Part shown: positions 24,725 to 33,568 of the stretch, one piece after another
Numbering within the stretch: position 1 is the first letter of the stretch
Layout of the letters: every line of letters starts with the position of its first letter
Origin: DASTFY01 sp963829955
GTDB taxonomy: Bacteria > Actinomycetota > Acidimicrobiia > Acidimicrobiales > Ilumatobacteraceae
DNA length: 64,000 nt
Direction: 5' to 3'
Assembly: GCA_963829955.1 (NCBI GenBank)
Contig: CAWHKS010000019.1
Coordinates: 310,001-374,000, forward strand
Made by a program: the position numbers and the translations under genes
Notes under the pieces: generated by a model
Seen by the model: the letters and a program-made list of their open reading frames with translations, nothing else
The model's database searches: none
What the model was told of the DNA's origin: nothing

Positions 24725-26107
24725 GTGAGCCCGATGGCTACCCTCACCGCGATGTTGCAGGAGCTGGCGGGGGCGGTCCGGGACGGGCAGATCACCCCGG
24801 CGGAGCTGGTCGAGGAGTCGCTCAAACGGATCGAGGAGTCGCAGGACACGCTGAACGCGGTCGTCGCGCTCCGCGCCGACGAGGCGCGTGAAGATGCGAC
24901 CCGGCACCCGCGCACGGGGCCGCTGGCCGGCCTGCCGCTGCTGGTGAAGGACATGGCCCGTTGCCGCGGCATGCGCACGACGATGGGCTCGCCTCTGTTC
25001 GCCGACGCCCCGCCCGACGAGTTCGACGACGTCGTGGTGGCGCGTCTCCGTGAAGCCGGTGCGATCGTGCTCGGGCGCACCAATTCCCCTGCGTTCGGTC
25101 ACGCCGCGTTCACGACCAACGAGGTCTTCGGCACCACCCGCAACCCTTGGAACCCGGAGCGCTCCCCGGGCGGCTCCAGCGGCGGATCCGCGGCCGCGCT
25201 GGCGGCGGCGCTGGTTCCTCTGGCGACGACGTCCGACGGCGGCGGGTCCGTGCGCATCCCCGCCAGCTGCTGCGGGCTGGTGGGCTACAAGCCGTCGATG
25301 GGCGCCATCGGCCGCAACGTCCTGCCCCGGTGGATCGGGTTCTCCACCCAGGGCGCCACGGGACGCACGGTGGCCGACGTCGTGCTGGAGGCCTCCGTCA
25401 CGGCCGGCCCCGCCCGTGGCGATTGGCTGTCGCTCCCCCGGTCCGGCGTGCTGCTCGAGCCGACGCGCCCGGCCCGCGTGGTCGCCTGCCGCAGCCTGCG
25501 CGCCGCGGTCGATCCGGTCATCGAGGCCGCGTTCGACGAAGCGCTGGACACCCTCGCCGCCGACGGGCTCGTCGTCGAGCGGATCGACGCGCCGTCGGAC
25601 CGCTCGGTCGCGGTCGACTGGTTCGTGATCGGCTCTGCCGAGCTGGCCCAGAGCCTGGAGGGCGCCCGCGACCAGTGGGACAGCTTCGAGCCCTCGCTGC
25701 TGTTCGCCCTGAACTTCGGCGAGGCGGTGACCCTGTCGCAATACCTGGCCGCCACCCGCCGCCGGCACGAGGTGGCGGCGCGGTTCGACGAGGTGCTTGG
25801 CGCGGGCACAGTGCTCGTCACTCCGACGGCCAACGTCCAGAGCTGGGCTCCCGAGGGCCCGCTTCCGTCGAGGTTGGGCGAGCTCGACGACCCGACCATC
25901 GCCGTCAACACACCCGACCTGAACCTGACCGGCCACCCTGCGGTCAGCGTGCCGCTGGGCCGGGACGAGGCCGGCGTACCGTTCGGGCTGCAGGTCGTGG
26001 CACCCCGGTTCGAGGACGGGCTGGCGCTCGGACTCGCCGCGGAACTGGAACGCCTCCGCCCGTGGCCCACGGTCGCTCCGGGCTACGAGCCCTTCCCGAC
26101 CGTCTGA
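24725..26107 (+). CDS. Amidase (amidase-signature family)
   Basis: This 460-residue enzyme of the amidase-signature family hydrolyses an amide bond with a Ser-cisSer-Lys triad. The lysine is in LPLLVKDMARCRG, the signature serine in SPGGSSGGSAAALAAAL and the cis-serine in SDGGGSVRIPASCCGL. C-terminal landmarks are TPTANVQSWAPEG and NLTGHPAVSVPLG. The start is GTG at 24725, or ATG at 24734. No partner gene fixes the substrate; the neighbouring genes are methyltransferases. It converges on the MetE-like gene with a 12-base gap. Confidence 0.92.
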   Translation: MSPMATLTAMLQELAGAVRDGQITPAELVEESLKRIEESQDTLNAVVALRADEAREDATRHPRTGPLAGLPLLVKDMARCRGMRTTMGSPLFADAPPDEFDDVVVARLREAGAIVLGRTNSPAFGHAAFTTNEVFGTTRNPWNPERSPGGSSGGSAAALAAALVPLATTSDGGGSVRIPASCCGLVGYKPSMGAIGRNVLPRWIGFSTQGATGRTVADVVLEASVTAGPARGDWLSLPRSGVLLEPTRPARVVACRSLRAAVDPVIEAAFDEALDTLAADGLVVERIDAPSDRSVAVDWFVIGSAELAQSLEGARDQWDSFEPSLLFALNFGEAVTLSQYLAATRRRHEVAARFDEVLGAGTVLVTPTANVQSWAPEGPLPSRLGELDDPTIAVNTPDLNLTGHPAVSVPLGRDEAGVPFGLQVVAPRFEDGLALGLAAELERLRPWPTVAPGYEPFPTV

Positions 26108-26119
26108 GCGGCGGGCTGC

Positions 26120-27298
26120 TCAGCCCCAGAGCTGGCGCGAGGCCAGGGCGGCTCCCTCCACCAGCGCGCCGAGCTTGGCCCACATGATCGACGGGTGGAC
26201 CCGGCGGACGAACGGGCCCTGCGCGAACCCGCAGTCCGTCCCCCCGATCACGTTGTCCCGGCCGACCAGACCCGCCAGCCGCGTGATCCGCTCGCACACC
26301 AGCTCGGGGTGCTCCACGACGTTCGTGACGTGGCTGATCACGCCGGGGATGAGCGCCCGGCCCTCAGGCAGGTCGAGGTCCTCCCACACGCGCCATTCGT
26401 GCTCGTGTCGGGGGTTGGCCATCTCGATGGCGTACCCACCCACCCGGACCTGCAGGACGAGTGAAGCGATGTCCTTGAACGGCACGTCGCCGATGTGAGG
26501 GGAATTGAAGCTCCCCCAGCAGATGTGATAGCGGCTGCGCTCCTCAGGGATGCCTTCGAGCGCGTGATTGAGCGCGTCGACGCGCAGTTGCGCCCAGCGG
26601 AGGTAGTCCTCGTGCGTGGCCGGCGGGACCATCTGGTCGTGCATGAGTGGCAGGTGCGCGTCGTCGACCTGCAGGACGAACCCGGCGTCGATGATGGCCC
26701 GGTACTCGTCGCGCAGCGCGTCGGCGATCGCGAAGACATAGGCCTCCTCGCTGTCGTAGAACTCGTCCTTGCGCTCGTAGGCCACGCTGCCCGGCGCCAC
26801 GGCGGGCATGAACGCGCTCACCGGCAGACCTTCGATCGCCTCGCTGAGGTTGGCGGCGTCGCGGGCGATGGCCTCCTGGCCGGCATAGCTGACCGGGCCG
26901 ACGCAGTAGCAGTTGCGCATGGAACCGGCGAAGCCCTGCGTCTTGTCGTACTCGGCATAGAACTCCGGGAACTGCTCGGTGTCCTTGCGCGGCCCCAGCA
27001 TCCGTTTGGGGTCGGAGTCGCGCCGGGCCGGATCCGGCCGGTCCTCGAAGCCGTCGAGACGCTCGAGGATGTACCGCGACCAGCTGATGCCCTTACCGAA
27101 CTCGCCGTCGCTGACGATGTCGATCCCCACGTCGGCCTGCCGGGCCACCACGTCCGCCACCGAGCGGCGCAGGCAGTCCGCCAGCTCCTGCTCGTCGGCC
27201 TCGCCGACAGCCTGCGCCTTCAGGAGGGCGACGAGCTCGGGCGGGCGGACGAGGCTTCCGACGTGTGTGGTCAGGATGCGCTCGGTGCGGTCGGTCAT
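26120..27298 (-). CDS. Cobalamin-independent methionine synthase II-family protein (MetE-like)
   Basis: This 392-residue protein resembles the catalytic domain of MetE. The N-terminal TTHVGSLVRPPELVALL and DIVSDGEFGKGISW are family-typical. All four zinc ligands are present: RYHICWGSFN (His, Cys), GYAIEMANPRHEHE (Glu) and GGTDCGFAQG (Cys). It lacks the N-terminal half of true MetE, so its donor is probably not methyl-tetrahydropteroyl-polyglutamate. Related proteins accept methyl groups from other donors or act in degradation pathways. ATG at 27298. It stands alone on the minus strand and is distinct from the frameshifted copy at 22.7 kb. Confidence 0.88.
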   Translation of the reverse strand: MTDRTERILTTHVGSLVRPPELVALLKAQAVGEADEQELADCLRRSVADVVARQADVGIDIVSDGEFGKGISWSRYILERLDGFEDRPDPARRDSDPKRMLGPRKDTEQFPEFYAEYDKTQGFAGSMRNCYCVGPVSYAGQEAIARDAANLSEAIEGLPVSAFMPAVAPGSVAYERKDEFYDSEEAYVFAIADALRDEYRAIIDAGFVLQVDDAHLPLMHDQMVPPATHEDYLRWAQLRVDALNHALEGIPEERSRYHICWGSFNSPHIGDVPFKDIASLVLQVRVGGYAIEMANPRHEHEWRVWEDLDLPEGRALIPGVISHVTNVVEHPELVCERITRLAGLVGRDNVIGGTDCGFAQGPFVRRVHPSIMWAKLGALVEGAALASRQLWG

Positions 27299-27362
27299 CG
27301 TGCTCCTGGCGGTCCGTGGGCCTTCGTCGGCTCACGAGAGCCGGACCGTAGTGGACGCCCGC

Positions 27363-27404
27363 GCGACAGCGGCGGGCCACCGGAGTGACCCGCCGCGATG
27401 TCGC
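27363..27404 (-). terminator. Terminator hairpin downstream of the phasin-like gene
   Basis: GCGACA + GCGGCGGG pair with CCCGCCGC + TGTCGC, a 14-bp stem broken by a 2-base bulge with a 12-base loop. It lies 20 bases beyond the phasin-like stop and before the MetE-like gene, so it should end the phasin transcript. The symmetric stem could work in either direction. Confidence 0.65.
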
Positions 27405-27423
27405 CCGCTCTGGGGGGCTTTGC

Positions 27424-27753
27424 TCAGGCCGCCCTGGTCGCCGAGGACTTCCGGGCCGGCGTGGGCGTGGCCTCCGCCTCACCGGAGGTCGGCAGGCTGT
27501 CGAGGACGCTGAGCGTGAACTTGGTCTGGGCCTTCAGCAGCCGCTCCAGCAGGGACGCGTTGGCGGTGACGACGGCGCTCGCCGAGGGGACGCCCTCGGG
27601 CACCGGGACGGACGGGACCGACGAGAGCAGCGCGCTCACGACCTCGTTGGCGCTGGCCATGGCCGAGACGGTGCGCTCCTCGGCCTGCTTGACGGCGTCG
27701 ACGACCTGATCGCCGAAGGACTTGGTGAGCTCGGGGTAGGTGGGCAGAGACAT
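27424..27753 (-). CDS. Phasin-like polyhydroxyalkanoate granule-associated protein
   Basis: This 109-residue, mostly helical protein has an N-terminal SLPTYPELTKSFGDQVVDAV, heptad-like alanine- and valine-rich segments, LLKAQTKFTLSVLDSL, and a tail rich in Ala, Thr and Lys. This is how phasins look: small amphipathic proteins that coat polyhydroxyalkanoate granules. The start is ATG at 27753 with GGAGG 11 bases upstream. A strong promoter precedes it and a terminator follows, consistent with an abundant, singly transcribed product. A second similar protein and an XRE regulator are adjacent. No PHA synthase lies in the window, so the PHA link rests on protein form and neighbours. Confidence 0.68.
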   Translation of the reverse strand: MSLPTYPELTKSFGDQVVDAVKQAEERTVSAMASANEVVSALLSSVPSVPVPEGVPSASAVVTANASLLERLLKAQTKFTLSVLDSLPTSGEAEATPTPARKSSATRAA

Positions 27754-27795
27754 GGCTGGGAGTGACCTCCATGAGGGGGAAGAAGGGGTGCGCTC

Positions 27796-27825
27796 AGTAT
27801 GCCACGCATCTGCTTGGTATGTCAA
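27796..27825 (-). promoter_or_regulatory. Strong promoter of the phasin-like gene
   Basis: On the minus strand TTGACA (27825-27820) is a perfect -35 box and CATACT (27801-27796) a fair -10, with an 18-base spacer, about 43 bases before the start codon. Just upstream the motif AAGCCAGACA occurs twice in tandem, ending in AAGTGCTTGAC that overlaps the -35. This could be a binding site for the adjacent XRE regulator. Confidence 0.7.
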
Positions 27826-27875
27826 GCACTTGTCTGGCTTGTCTGGCTTATCTCTTCGTCGCCTCGTACGGGTCC

Positions 27876-28235
27876 TCAGGCCACCCCGATGAGCGTGCGG
27901 TACATCTCCAGCAGAGCCCGCTTCTGGGCCGCGGTGAGCTTGTCGTCGGCCTCGATGGCCTGCTCCACCCCGGGAGTGACGGACCGGTCCCCGGCGGGCT
28001 CGTCGTCCAGCCAGCCCAGGCGCTCGTACAACGAGCTGATCGGGAGGTTGAGCGCGTCGGCGATCGACTTCAGCACCTCCGGCGAGGGCTCGTACAGGCC
28101 CCGCTCGACCTGGCTGAGGTAGGAGTCCGAGACATGGGTCATCTTCGCCAGGTGCCGTAGCGACAGCCGGGCCATCTGCCGTTGCGTGCGCAACAACTCG
28201 GCCACATCGGCCCACGGCTCACGGCTGGCGTCCAT
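27876..28235 (-). CDS. XRE-family helix-turn-helix regulator
   Basis: This 119-residue DNA-binding protein has a Cro/CI-type helix-turn-helix at about residues 8-62 (VAELLRTQRQMARLSLRHLA, HVSDSYLSQVERGLYEPSPE). An acidic helical C-terminus (IEADDKLTAAQKRALLEMYR) may mediate dimerisation or ligand sensing. ATG at 28235 is preferred; the frame is open 16 codons further. The gene lies between two phasin-like genes: the one downstream has the strong promoter with repeats described at 27796-27825, and the other is divergent. A role in controlling granule proteins is plausible from context. Confidence 0.85.
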   Translation of the reverse strand: MDASREPWADVAELLRTQRQMARLSLRHLAKMTHVSDSYLSQVERGLYEPSPEVLKSIADALNLPISSLYERLGWLDDEPAGDRSVTPGVEQAIEADDKLTAAQKRALLEMYRTLIGVA

Positions 28236-28330
28236 CGCCGGCGAGCGTACCGCTTGGTGAGCCGAGCGCGAGGAAAGTGCCAACGGCGCGACGGCCGTGG
28301 CCGGCCCGGCGCCGCCGTAAGGTCACGACC

Positions 28331-28765
28331 ATGGCCGAACGTGAAAAGGAACCCGCCGCGGCACCGTTCAGTGGAGCCGACGCCTTCCGCCGGATGCAGG
28401 AGCTCGGCGCCCAGCTCACTGGAGCCGCCCGATCGATGGCCGAGAACCTCACCAGCACGCCCGCCGCGGCACCGTTCGCCGAGCCGATGGCCCGATGGGG
28501 CGAGCGCACGGTCGAGCTCTCGACCCTCTGGGTCTCGCCCATGCGCGCCATGCTCGAGGAGCAGCAGGAGCTGATCGACGCCGTGGCCTCGTGGGCGGAG
28601 GAGCAGCGCAAGCTGGCCGATCGCTTCTCCGAGCTGGCGGCCCGCCACCGCGAGATGACCGAGCAGGTGCTTTCCGCCATCACGCCCGCGCTCGACCACG
28701 TCGAGCGGATGGCCGGCCGCGAGCCCTCGTCGTCGAAGCCGAAGAAGAAGTCGAAGAAGAGCTGA
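28331..28765 (+). CDS. Phasin-like helical protein with Lys-rich tail
   Basis: This 144-residue, almost wholly helical protein has a Pro/Ala-rich start, GADAFRRMQELGAQLTGAAR, a long coiled-coil-like stretch (EEQQELIDAVASWAEEQRKL, ELAARHREMTEQVLSAITPA) and a basic end, SSSKPKKKSKKS. The form matches phasins and granule proteins that also bind DNA or nucleoid through a Lys-rich tail, as PhaF and PhaM do. That comparison is by layout only. ATG at 28331 lies 95 bases from the divergent XRE gene. It is 13 bases before the next gene and likely co-transcribed with it. Confidence 0.68.
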   Translation: MAEREKEPAAAPFSGADAFRRMQELGAQLTGAARSMAENLTSTPAAAPFAEPMARWGERTVELSTLWVSPMRAMLEEQQELIDAVASWAEEQRKLADRFSELAARHREMTEQVLSAITPALDHVERMAGREPSSSKPKKKSKKS

Positions 28766-28778
28766 CCCGGAGCGGGCG

Positions 28779-29534
28779 ATGGAGGCGAACCTCGCTGCGC
28801 TGGCGGAGCAGCACGCGGAGCTCGACGCGCTGCTCTCGTCCCTCGACGACCCGGGATGGCAGCGACCCACGCGGTGCGAGGGGTGGACCGTCGCTGACGT
28901 CGTGCTGCACCTGGCGCAGACGGACGAGATGGCGCTCGGCAGCGCGCAGGGCCGGTTCGCCGAGCAGCTGGCGCGCCTGACCGAGGGGCTCGCGCCGCCG
29001 GTCGACGTCGACACCGGTGCCGATGCGATGGTCGCCCATGAGCGCGGGCTCCCTCCCGACGCGCTGCTCACGAGGTGGCGGACCGGCTCGGCCGCACTGC
29101 GTCAGCAGCTCGCCGCCGCCGATCCGCACCAGCGCGTGGACTGGGTCGCGGGGCAGCTCTCGATCCGGACGCTCGCCACGACGCGCTTCTCTGAGTGCTG
29201 GATCCACACGGGCGACGTCGCCGGCGCGCTCGGCGTGTCCGAAGAACCGAGCGACCGCCTGGAGCACATCGCGCGCCTCGCCTGGCGCACGCTCCCCTAT
29301 GCGTTCGCCCGCGACGGTCGGGGGCTCGCCGGGCCCGTGGCCTTAGATCTCCGCGCCCCGAGCGGCGCGCGGTGGCACTTCGTGCCGGAGGAGGAGCCCG
29401 CGACGGTGATCGAGGGCTCGGGGTACGAGCTGTGCCTCGTGGCCGCCCGACGGAGGGCGCCAGACGAGACCTCGCTGCACGGCAGCGGGCCGGACGTCGA
29501 CTCGGTCCTCGAACTGGTCCGGACGTACGCGTGA
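28779..29534 (+). CDS. Maleylpyruvate isomerase-family mycothiol-dependent enzyme
   Basis: This 251-residue protein has an N-terminal DinB-like four-helix domain with DPGWQRPTRCEGWTVADVVL and HLAQTDEMALGSAQGRF. A central FSECWIHTGDVAGALGV carries metal-ligand histidine candidates. The C-terminal domain is SCP2/ACP-like. The family uses mycothiol, the actinobacterial thiol, as cofactor; only some members are true maleylpyruvate isomerases, and most have unknown substrates. ATG at 28779. It follows the phasin-like gene by 13 bases. Its presence supports an actinobacterial host. Confidence 0.85.
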   Translation: MEANLAALAEQHAELDALLSSLDDPGWQRPTRCEGWTVADVVLHLAQTDEMALGSAQGRFAEQLARLTEGLAPPVDVDTGADAMVAHERGLPPDALLTRWRTGSAALRQQLAAADPHQRVDWVAGQLSIRTLATTRFSECWIHTGDVAGALGVSEEPSDRLEHIARLAWRTLPYAFARDGRGLAGPVALDLRAPSGARWHFVPEEEPATVIEGSGYELCLVAARRRAPDETSLHGSGPDVDSVLELVRTYA

Positions 29535-29548
29535 CCTAGCGTTCGGCA

Positions 29549-30529
29549 ATGGCACTCAGGGACTACCTCGTTGAAGAGGTCGCCCTCGACTGCGAGGACG
29601 GCCTGGTGTCCCGACGGGAGGCGCTGCGCCGCCTGGGCCTGCTGGGAGTGAGCGGCGCGGCGGCCGCCGCGCTCCTGGCCGCCTGCGGCGATGACGACGG
29701 CGCCGCGAGCACCACGGCGGCGGTCACGCCGACAACGGCTGCGCGGACCAGCGCTGTGTCGACCACCGCTGCGTCGACCACCGCTGCGTCGACGCAGGCC
29801 GGGAGCGGCCAGGCGACCTCGCCGCCGTCCTCGGCCAGCCCTTCTGGGAGCGGTGAGGAGATCCGGTTCACCGGCCCGAACGGCGAGCTCATCGGAGTGC
29901 TGGCCGAGGCGGACTCGCCGCAGGGCGCGGTGCTGGTCATCCACGAGAACCGCGGCCTGACGCCCCACATCCGCTCCATCCCAGCCCGCCTGGCCGCCGA
30001 CGGCTACACCGCGCTCGCCATCGATCTGCTCTCCGCTGAGGGGGGCACCGCGAGCCTGCCCTCCGAGGGTGACGCCACCGCCGCCCTCGGCAACGCACCC
30101 ACGGAACGGTTGCTCGCCGATGTCCGCGCCGGCCTCGACGAGCTCGGACGGCGGGCGCCCGGCGTCAAGCTGGCCGCGATCGGCTTCTGCTTCGGCGGAG
30201 GGATGACATGGCAGCTCCTGGCGGCCGGCGAACCGAGGCTGGCCGCCGCGGTCCCGTTCTACGGCCCGTTCCCGGACGGCGCCGACCTGTCCGGCTCGCC
30301 CGAAGCCGCGGTGCTCGGCATCTACGCCGGTCAGGACAGTCGGGTCAACGGGACCATGGAAGCGGCCGAGCAGGCGCTCGCCGCCGCCGGCCTCACACAC
30401 GAGTTGCGGACGTTCGAGGGCGTCGACCACGCCTTCTTCAATGACACCGGCGCCCGCTACGACGCCGAAGCCGCGACCCAGGCCTACCAGGCGATGATCG
30501 ACTGGTTCGGCCAGCACCTGCGCAGCTGA
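29549..30529 (+). CDS. Dienelactone hydrolase-family lipoprotein with Tat-type signal
   Basis: This 326-residue alpha/beta hydrolase is exported. The signal region has the twin-arginine stretch SRREALRRLGLLGVSG and the lipobox ALLAACGDDD. A Thr/Ala/Ser linker with a tandem repeat follows to about residue 108. The hydrolase domain has VLVIHENRGLTPHIRSIPAR, the nucleophile cysteine in IGFCFGGGM, aspartate near YAGQDSRV and histidine in GVDHAFFND, the Cys-Asp-His triad of dienelactone hydrolases. ATG at 29549 lies 14 bases after the mycothiol-enzyme gene. Substrate is unknown. Confidence 0.9.
   Translation: MALRDYLVEEVALDCEDGLVSRREALRRLGLLGVSGAAAAALLAACGDDDGAASTTAAVTPTTAARTSAVSTTAASTTAASTQAGSGQATSPPSSASPSGSGEEIRFTGPNGELIGVLAEADSPQGAVLVIHENRGLTPHIRSIPARLAADGYTALAIDLLSAEGGTASLPSEGDATAALGNAPTERLLADVRAGLDELGRRAPGVKLAAIGFCFGGGMTWQLLAAGEPRLAAAVPFYGPFPDGADLSGSPEAAVLGIYAGQDSRVNGTMEAAEQALAAAGLTHELRTFEGVDHAFFNDTGARYDAEAATQAYQAMIDWFGQHLRS
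29758..29787 (+). repeat. Tandem 15-bp repeat in the lipoprotein linker
   Basis: GTCGACCACCGCTGC occurs twice head to tail, with a partial third copy after it. It encodes the repeating Ser-Thr-Thr-Ala-Ala of the linker between lipid anchor and hydrolase domain. The repeat number could vary by slippage. Confidence 0.85.
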
Positions 30530-30816
30530 GACGCGAGAGGGGTGGCCGGCGGGGGCCCCGCAGGTGTGTCCCCACGGGCAGATCCGCCTGTCCTCGACGA
30601 GATCCGATTCCGGCGCGAGCGCCATTTCGCTGATTGCCGCGCCGGCGCGACGGTCTCCCCATGACGCGACATCGTTGGAGGCCGCCCACCGAGACCGTGC
30701 CCGCGAGCACGAGGCGTGAGGACGGTGACGGCCCTGTCCGCCAAGGGCCGGGATCGCCCACGGGGGAGCACACGAACGCCACGTGGCCACGAGAGGCTGC
30801 CCCAGGGGTGGGACAG

Positions 30817-32364
30817 ATGACCGACAACGAGAGCACGACCGGTGACGGCACGAACGCGGCACCCGGCGACGCGGAACCGCTCGCCGCTCCGGCGCGGCTC
30901 GACCAGGTGCCCGATCCAGCGCAACGACAGGATCTGCCCCTTCCCGAGAGCGACCCGGGGCCGCGGCGATCACCGAAGCGCCGGGGCCGCTGGGTCGTCG
31001 CAGGCATCGCCATCGGCGCCGCCGTGGCCATGGCCGTGACCGGCGTGGTCGTGCTGGTCACCCGTGACGGCGGTCCTGACCATCCGTCGACGTGGGATCC
31101 GACCGTGGCCGAGCTCGTCCCCTTCGTCGAGGACGAGAAGGGGGCGTCGTTCGAGCATCCTGTGTCCGTCGTGGTTCTGGACGAGGCGCAGTTCAAGGAG
31201 CGGGTCAGCGTCGACGACGAGCTCACGGACGAGGACAGGGAGGAGATCGACCAGGACGAGGCCATGCTTCGTGCACTCGGACTCCACGGCGGTGAGGGCA
31301 GCCTGGTCGACCAGGTCGACACCTACATGACCGAGGGGACCGCCGCGTTCTACGACCCCGACGACAACGAGATCGTCGTACCCGAGACCTCGCCCGGGAA
31401 CGTCGCTGCGCAGGCGACGCTCGTCCACGAGCTCACGCACGCGTTGCAGGACCAACTCGGTCAGCTCGACGATGCCGACACGAGCGATGCCCAGGCGGGT
31501 CTCGAGGCCCTCATCGAGGGTGAGGCGGAGCACGTCCAGACGGCCTGGATCGAGGAGCTGACCGACGCAGAACGCGATCGACTCGCTGAAGACGAGGGCG
31601 ACACGGCTGACGAGGTCTCGGGAGAGCTCGAGGACGTGAACCCTGCGCTCATCGCCCTCTTCACGCTGCCGTACACGGTCGGAGAGACGATGGTCAGCAT
31701 GCTCGACGACGCCAACCGGCTGGACGACGCCTTCGACGATCCGCCCGGTTCGACCGCCGACCTCCTCGATCCCCTGCGCTGGCTCGATCCGGTCGAGGCC
31801 GTTGAGGTCGAGGCACCGACTCTGGGTGAGGGCGAGGAGCAGCAGGGCGACGACGCGGTGCTCGGTGCCCACTTCCTCTACCTCATGCTCGCCAGCGTCC
31901 TCGAACCCTCGGACGCCCTCGACGCCGTGAGCGGCTGGGGCGGCGACCAGATGCGCTTCTACCGCACGGCCGACGGCGCCGACTGCCTCCGAGCGTCGAT
32001 CGTGGGCGTGACGGCGGAGGACACCTCCCGCATCGGAGACGCTCTCGAGAGCTGGGTCGAGAGCCGTCCGGATGGCGCGGCATCGACGAGCGAGAGCGGC
32101 GGCCTCGCGCACCTCGACGCCTGTGATCCTGGCACGACGCCGGAGACGCTCACCGAGGAAATGGCCCACGTCCCGGCCTTCAGGGCGGAGCTCGTCTCGC
32201 TGTTCGTGGAGTCGGGCGCGAACCTCGAGGCCGCGACCTGCGCCGCCACCGACGTCCTCGGTCGCCTGCCGATGGACGTGCTCATGGCCGCCGAGAGCTC
32301 GAGCAACGACGAGGATCGCATTCGCGAAGCGGTCGAGGCCGCCGTCAGGAGCTGCACCGGCTGA
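30817..32364 (+). CDS. Membrane-anchored HExxH zinc metalloprotease-like protein
   Basis: This 515-residue protein has a disordered, acidic N-terminus and a basic patch (RRSPKRRGR) before one membrane helix at about 59-81. The rest is probably an outside domain, very rich in Asp and Glu. The zinc motif HELTHALQD lies at about 204-212, followed some 30 residues on by LEALIEGEAEHV, which can supply the third ligand. The C-terminal half contains few cysteines (DGADCLR, HLDACDP, AATCAATD) that may pair. ATG at 30817 has AGGGGTGGG upstream; the open frame extends further, but the composition changes there. Target unknown. Confidence 0.8.
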   Translation: MTDNESTTGDGTNAAPGDAEPLAAPARLDQVPDPAQRQDLPLPESDPGPRRSPKRRGRWVVAGIAIGAAVAMAVTGVVVLVTRDGGPDHPSTWDPTVAELVPFVEDEKGASFEHPVSVVVLDEAQFKERVSVDDELTDEDREEIDQDEAMLRALGLHGGEGSLVDQVDTYMTEGTAAFYDPDDNEIVVPETSPGNVAAQATLVHELTHALQDQLGQLDDADTSDAQAGLEALIEGEAEHVQTAWIEELTDAERDRLAEDEGDTADEVSGELEDVNPALIALFTLPYTVGETMVSMLDDANRLDDAFDDPPGSTADLLDPLRWLDPVEAVEVEAPTLGEGEEQQGDDAVLGAHFLYLMLASVLEPSDALDAVSGWGGDQMRFYRTADGADCLRASIVGVTAEDTSRIGDALESWVESRPDGAASTSESGGLAHLDACDPGTTPETLTEEMAHVPAFRAELVSLFVESGANLEAATCAATDVLGRLPMDVLMAAESSSNDEDRIREAVEAAVRSCTG

Positions 32365-32385
32365 ACACCGGAACCGGATACACCG

Positions 32386-33507
32386 TTACGACGCCTGCGT
32401 CGTGACCGCGCTCATCTGCCAGAGGTCCCCGCCCCAGTTGTCGTCGGCGCCCGTGTGCTTGCCGCTGTAGATCCAGATCCGGTCGTCGAACACGACCGAG
32501 ATGGGTGCCCGTTCAGCCCAGGGGGCGCGCTCGGCCTGACGTTCCCAGGTGGCGCCGTCCGACGAGAACCAGACGTCGTTCAGCGCGTTGGTCGTCTCGC
32601 CGCTCCACCCACCGAAGACCCACAGCTTGCCGTCGAACGCCAACCGGGCCGGGTCGTGGCGGGGCTTCCACGGCGCCTCACGCACGACCGGGCTCCACTC
32701 GCGGCCGTCGGCCGTCCTCCACACGTCCGCGAGGCCCTGGCCGCCGATGAGGTACAGGGCCTCGCCGAGCGGCACGACCGCGGCCTGGTCGCGCGCTGCC
32801 CACGGTGCAGCCGCGGTCACCTGCGTCCACTTCAGACCGTCGTCCGACACCCAGACGTCGTTGAGGAACCCGTCGGTGGACCGGTCCTCGGCCGCGTGGT
32901 CGGCGCCGCCGAAGAGCCAGAGCCGTCCCTGGTGAACCGCCATCGCCTGCCCGCCGCGGGGTGACCAGGGCGCCGTCCCGGCGTTCTCCCACGTCGTGCC
33001 GTCCGAGGACACCCAGATGTCGTTCAGGAAGGCGCCGGAGTCGTAGTCGAGACCTCCGAACATCCACAGCTTGCCCTGGAACGAGACCAGTGTCTGGTAG
33101 ATGCGCTCACCCCAGTCGGTCTTGGCGTGCTCGGTCCACGTCAACCCGTCCGGCGACGAGTACGCGACCACCTGCGCCGCCATCCACAGCTCGTCGTCGA
33201 TGGCCACTTGCGGGCGCAGCGTGAGCGGGAACTTGCCCGGTTCCCACAACGGCACATTCTGAGAACCGGGTGCCGGAGGAAAGCCTCCGCTGCCGAGCGG
33301 CAGGACCTTCTGCCAGCACCCAGCCGGCGCGGCCACTCCCGCGGCAGCACACGATGCGGCCGGGGCCGAGCTGGTCACGGCGGCGGACCCGCTCGCGGTG
33401 GGCTCCACGTCGTCGGTGCGCGCCGCCCCACCGCCTCCGGAGCAGGCCGTCACCACGAACGCTGACAGCGCCACGATCGCGGCACGACGTCCTGGTCGAG
33501 CTCTCAT
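32386..33507 (-). CDS. Kelch-like repeat lipoprotein
   Basis: This 373-residue exported lipoprotein has a signal starting MRARPGRRAAIVALSAFVV and the lipobox VVTAC. After a Ser/Ala linker come about five Kelch-type blades with the pattern LWMFGG / NDIWVSSDGTTWE, repeated as LWLFGGADHAA, NDVWVSDDGLKW, LYLIGGQGLADVW, LWVFGGWSGE and NDVWFSSDGATWE. A propeller of this kind usually binds partners or sugars outside the cell; no catalytic residues are evident. ATG at 33507 gives the signal peptide. It converges on the metalloprotease gene across 21 bases and follows the thiolase operon on the same strand. Confidence 0.87.
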   Translation of the reverse strand: MRARPGRRAAIVALSAFVVTACSGGGGAARTDDVEPTASGSAAVTSSAPAASCAAAGVAAPAGCWQKVLPLGSGGFPPAPGSQNVPLWEPGKFPLTLRPQVAIDDELWMAAQVVAYSSPDGLTWTEHAKTDWGERIYQTLVSFQGKLWMFGGLDYDSGAFLNDIWVSSDGTTWENAGTAPWSPRGGQAMAVHQGRLWLFGGADHAAEDRSTDGFLNDVWVSDDGLKWTQVTAAAPWAARDQAAVVPLGEALYLIGGQGLADVWRTADGREWSPVVREAPWKPRHDPARLAFDGKLWVFGGWSGETTNALNDVWFSSDGATWERQAERAPWAERAPISVVFDDRIWIYSGKHTGADDNWGGDLWQMSAVTTQAS

Positions 33508-33568
33508 CACGCTTGTACACCGCAGACCGCCCGCTGGTTCCAGGCGAACGATCGGCCCGCCCTCCGAC

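Noticed and set aside
29297..30973. A 558-codon minus-strand open frame
   Set aside because: It lies antisense to the mycothiol-enzyme and dienelactone-hydrolase genes and has low-complexity Arg/Gly composition without family features.
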